64,000 nucleotides of DNA, taken from the NCBI GenBank assembly GCA_945915065.1, contig CAMEER010000002.1:41263-105262 (forward strand), given 5' to 3'. Position numbers and translations under genes: made by a program. Shown piece by piece: positions 61,856-64,000 of this stretch; positions within the stretch are counted from its first letter, which is position 1; the number at the start of each line of letters is the position of its first letter. Origin of the DNA: an uncultured Clostridia bacterium (GTDB lineage: Bacteria; Bacillota; Clostridia; Oscillospirales; Oscillospiraceae). The notes beneath the pieces are model-generated. The model saw nothing but the letters and a program-made list of their open reading frames with translations. It was not told the DNA's origin and did no database searches.

Positions 61856-63123
61856 GCTTCTGGCTTTCGCTGCTGAACGACATCGCGGTCAGTCTCTTCG
61901 GAAGCGTTCTGTCCGCATCCTTCTGTGATGCTTTGGCGACCCGGCGGAACCGCCGGCTCTTCTGGTGCTGCATGGCGCTGATCACCATTCTGCAGGGGGG
62001 CGTGTACAGCATTTGGAGTGCTGATTTTCTGCGATATATCTATCCTCTCATTATGCATCTTCCTCTGCTTCTTGTGCTGTGGCTTCTGACCGGAAAACTG
62101 CTGTGGCCGCTCATATCCATTCTGTCTGCCTATTTTTTCTGTGAGCTGCGGCGCTGGATCGCGCTGTTGGTCGTGGCTCTGTTTCGCGGCGGAGATATGA
62201 TGCAGGATCTTGCGGAGCTGATCATCACGTTGCCGCTGCTGCTGCTCCTGCTGCATTTTTTCACGCCGGTGATTCGTCAGCTGTCTGGGCAGTCACCCAA
62301 GCAGCAATGGATATTTGGCCTGATTCCGGCGGTGTATTATCTCTTTAGCTATGGCACCCGCGTCTACACCGATCTTCTTTACAGCGGCGGCCCGGCGGCA
62401 GTGGAATTCATGCCCTTTGTATGCTGTTTGGTCTATATGGCATTTTTGCTGTATCACTCCGCCAAAGAACAGACGGAGATCCAGCTCCAGCAGGTGCAAA
62501 AGAGCCTCAATCTCCAATTGACACAGGCCGTCCGGGAGATCAACGCCCTGCGGGAGTCCCAGACTATGGCCAGCCAGTACCGCCACGACCTGCGGCACCA
62601 TCTGCAATACCTGTCTTCCTGCATCGGAAGCGGACAAGCGGAGCAGGCCCAGGCCTACATTTCCGATATTTGTGAGGAGATCGAGGCACAGAAGGTGCAG
62701 CGCTACTGCGAAAACGAGGCCTCCAATCTGATCCTCTCGTCCTTTGCCGGGCGGGCGCAAAAGAATGGCGTTTCCATGCATATACAGGGAGCGCTCCCCG
62801 CCTTTATGCTGGTATCGGACAGCGACCTGTGTGTCCTGCTCTCCAACGCACTGGAAAACGCCCTTCACGCCTGCTGCTCCCTTGTCGCGGAAGGCAAAGC
62901 TTGCGAAATTGATGTACAGTTCTATGAACGGGGCGGCAAGCTCTTTTTGCAGGTGACAAACCCCTGCAGAAACACAGTTCACTTTGAAAGGGGGCTCCCG
63001 GTTTCCGATCGACCGGGTCACGGCATCGGTGTGCAGAGCATCTGCGCCATCGTCCGACGATACGGCGGCGTTTACGCCTTTTTGGTGCAGGACGGACAAT
63101 TTATCCTGCGGCTGTCTCTTTGA
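61852..63123 (+). CDS. GHKL sensor histidine kinase (AgrC-like)
   Basis: The 423-residue kinase has an N-terminal membrane domain of about six segments (residues 1-200) and a coiled-coil linker. The GHKL catalytic part follows: phospho-acceptor His in YRHDLRHHLQYL (about 240), N-box DLCVLLSNALENAL and G-box RPGHGIGVQSI. It resembles AgrC-type receptors of peptide signals. It probably phosphorylates the LytTR regulator encoded upstream. All catalytic motifs are intact, unlike the remnant at 60722-60995. Confidence 0.9.
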   Translation: MSFWLSLLNDIAVSLFGSVLSASFCDALATRRNRRLFWCCMALITILQGGVYSIWSADFLRYIYPLIMHLPLLLVLWLLTGKLLWPLISILSAYFFCELRRWIALLVVALFRGGDMMQDLAELIITLPLLLLLLHFFTPVIRQLSGQSPKQQWIFGLIPAVYYLFSYGTRVYTDLLYSGGPAAVEFMPFVCCLVYMAFLLYHSAKEQTEIQLQQVQKSLNLQLTQAVREINALRESQTMASQYRHDLRHHLQYLSSCIGSGQAEQAQAYISDICEEIEAQKVQRYCENEASNLILSSFAGRAQKNGVSMHIQGALPAFMLVSDSDLCVLLSNALENALHACCSLVAEGKACEIDVQFYERGGKLFLQVTNPCRNTVHFERGLPVSDRPGHGIGVQSICAIVRRYGGVYAFLVQDGQFILRLSL

Positions 63124-63131
63124 GTAAATGG

Positions 63132-63199
63132 TCGATTCAGTACGTTTTCGGTACGTTTCAGTCGAAAGCTCCCCTTTCTGTCTGTCGGTATTTTATATT
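63132..63199 (+). promoter_or_regulatory. LytTR-like direct repeats and -10-like box upstream of lemA
   Basis: TCGATTCAG (63132-63140) and ACGTTTCAG (63153-63161) are start to start 21 bases and resemble the ACATTTCAG repeats at 60981. A TATATT (63194-63199) lies 32 bases after the second copy, the same distance as in the first site; TATTTT (63189-63194) is an alternative -10. No good -35 is seen. Confidence 0.45.
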
Positions 63200-63289
63200 G
63201 AAAACAGCAACCGGAAATCCGGCAAAACAACTGAAAAAGTTTCCTGCACTGCCGCCTGCTGAACGAAGGTGCTGCGTTCGTCCGCCTGC

Positions 63290-63317
63290 GGCGGTTCCGG
63301 CAAGCTGCCGCCTTTTT
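63290..63317 (+). terminator. Terminator-like hairpin in the lemA leader
   Basis: GGCGG (63290-63294) pairs with CCGCC (63308-63312), followed by TTTTT (63313-63317), 24 bases before the lemA start. A second hairpin, GAACG/CGTTC, is at about 63261-63279. The structure could end the kinase transcript or attenuate lemA. Confidence 0.5.
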
Positions 63318-63340
63318 ATCAATCTCAGGAGGGATTTCCG

Positions 63341-63895
63341 ATGACAATCGGTATCATCATCGCAGTCGTTCTTGCCCTGCTGGCCGTATGGGTGGTGAAC
63401 ACCCGGCGGTCCCTGGCGGCAATGGACGAAAACATCGACAATACCATGAATCAGATCGGCGTACAGCTCTCCTCCTGCTTTGACGCGCTGATCACGCTGC
63501 TGGGCCTGACGAAGGGCTATGCCGCCAATGAATCTCAGACCCTGATCGAAACCGTCAAGTCCCGCCGCAGCGTCATTGCCGCCGACTCCACACCGGAGGA
63601 TGTGCTGAAGCAGGAGGGCGTCATCTCCGAGGTTCTGGTCCGCATTTCCGTGGTGGCCGGGGAGTTTCCCGAATTGAAGGCCAATGAAAACTACCGCAAA
63701 TGCATGAACGCAGTGGACAGGTATGAGAAAATGGTGTGCACCAGCCGCCTGATCTACAACGATTCCGTCACCAAGCTGAACCGCTCCCTCCGCATGTTCC
63801 CCGCCAGTCTGATCGCGGGAATACTGGGCTTCCATCAGCGGGACTATCTGGAGACTGTGGAGAGCAAGGCGGATATGCCCGCAAGTCTTTTTTAA
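63341..63895 (+). CDS. lemA: LemA family membrane protein
   Basis: The 184-residue protein has an N-terminal membrane segment (about 2-20) and an extended helical domain typical of LemA. Landmarks are MDENIDNTMNQIGVQLSSCF, GLTKGYAANE, LKANENYRKCMNAV, RLIYNDSVTKLNRSLRMFP and a final GFHQRDYLE. The family's role is poorly known; it is often linked to envelope stress. The start at 63341 follows CAGGAGGG; the frame is open further upstream without support. Confidence 0.88.
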   Translation: MTIGIIIAVVLALLAVWVVNTRRSLAAMDENIDNTMNQIGVQLSSCFDALITLLGLTKGYAANESQTLIETVKSRRSVIAADSTPEDVLKQEGVISEVLVRISVVAGEFPELKANENYRKCMNAVDRYEKMVCTSRLIYNDSVTKLNRSLRMFPASLIAGILGFHQRDYLETVESKADMPASLF

Positions 63896-63928
63896 CGAAA
63901 AACGGAAAAACAGAAAGGAGAAACAACG

Positions 63929-63961
63929 TGAAAAAAAGAATTTTACGCAAATTGCAATAAC
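63929..63961 (+). other. 10-codon ORF with a strong ribosome binding site near the window edge
   Basis: AAAGGAG is followed 8 bases later by GTG and nine more codons (MKKRILRKLQ, then TAA). The start resembles the leader of AgrD-type or other small exported peptides but stops at once. It may be a leader peptide, a broken small gene or chance; no more can be said from the 40 bases that remain. Confidence 0.3.
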
Positions 63962-64000
63962 AAGTTGGACACGCCGTGGTAAAAACCTTGGTCACGGATG

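Noticed and set aside
63929-64000. Cyclic autoinducer (AgrD) gene downstream of the LytTR system
   Set aside because: The MKKRILRKLQ start fits, but the frame stops after ten codons and no Cys-containing core or agrB is seen.

Overview
The window is 64 kb of a GC-rich (roughly 58-60 % by eye), low-repeat bacterial chromosome. The gene content points to an anaerobic, Gram-positive-type Firmicute of the gut Oscillospiraceae kind (Oscillibacter/Dysosmobacter-like; inference from gene content and style, no database was consulted). Supporting signs are butyrate kinase, a ferredoxin-dependent 2-oxoacid oxidoreductase operon, a flavodiiron-rubredoxin fusion, HrcA/CIRCE control of dnaK, a T-box leader in front of metG, a sortase with a sorting signal, SipW/TasA proteins and an Agr/LytTR-type two-component system. 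No rRNA, tRNA, phage, insertion sequence or CRISPR array was seen.

Layout. 1-4.8 kb (minus strand): the start of a dCMP deaminase gene, then a cassette for O-acylation of an exported polymer (MBOAT acyltransferase, two DHHW/AlgX-like proteins, DUF4358 lipoprotein). 4.9-13.1 kb (minus strand): the most striking locus, apparently one operon, encoding a small leader protein, a SipW-type signal peptidase, four TasA/camelysin-like proteins, a 1048-residue vWA surface protein, a protein with an LPXTG-like sorting signal, and a sortase. 13.2-17.4 kb: PAP2 phosphatase, RidA and an ABC importer of the nitrate/sulfonate/thiamine-precursor class. 17.5-21.8 kb: a dockerin-bearing secreted protein followed directly by a membrane-anchored cohesin-bearing protein. 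21.9-38.9 kb: metabolic and regulatory genes (FAD-Rieske oxidoreductase with a tocopherol-cyclase-like partner, truA, phosphopantetheinyl transferase, glucokinase, two sensor kinases, D-aminoacylase, EamA transporter, LysR, mnmA, gap, GntR), plus a previously uncalled 25-residue membrane peptide gene at 33.5 kb with its own promoter and terminator.

39.0-46.1 kb: the CIRCE-controlled hrcA-grpE-dnaK-dnaJ operon, running on into a HisJ-type phosphatase, rpiB and a DUF4015 protein. 46.1-48.7 kb (minus strand): butyrate kinase and a flavodiiron-rubredoxin protein. 48.7-52.3 kb: T-box, metG, a monooxygenase-fold protein behind a palindromic promoter, and tatD. 52.3-57.7 kb: a YheO-like regulator divergent from a P-loop/ferredoxin/KorABC operon, then an OFA-family transporter. 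57.8-60.3 kb: XRE regulator and lepA. 60.3-64 kb: a decayed GHKL kinase remnant, an intact LytTR regulator/GHKL kinase pair, and lemA. Matching direct repeats in front of the pair and in front of lemA suggest one small regulon.

Start codons were chosen by ribosome-binding-site position and family length. Promoters and operators are read by eye and are predictions. The candidates most worth follow-up are the SipW-TasA-vWA-sortase locus, the cohesin-dockerin pair, the LytTR-like repeats, the palindromic promoter at 51.2 kb and the 25-residue peptide.
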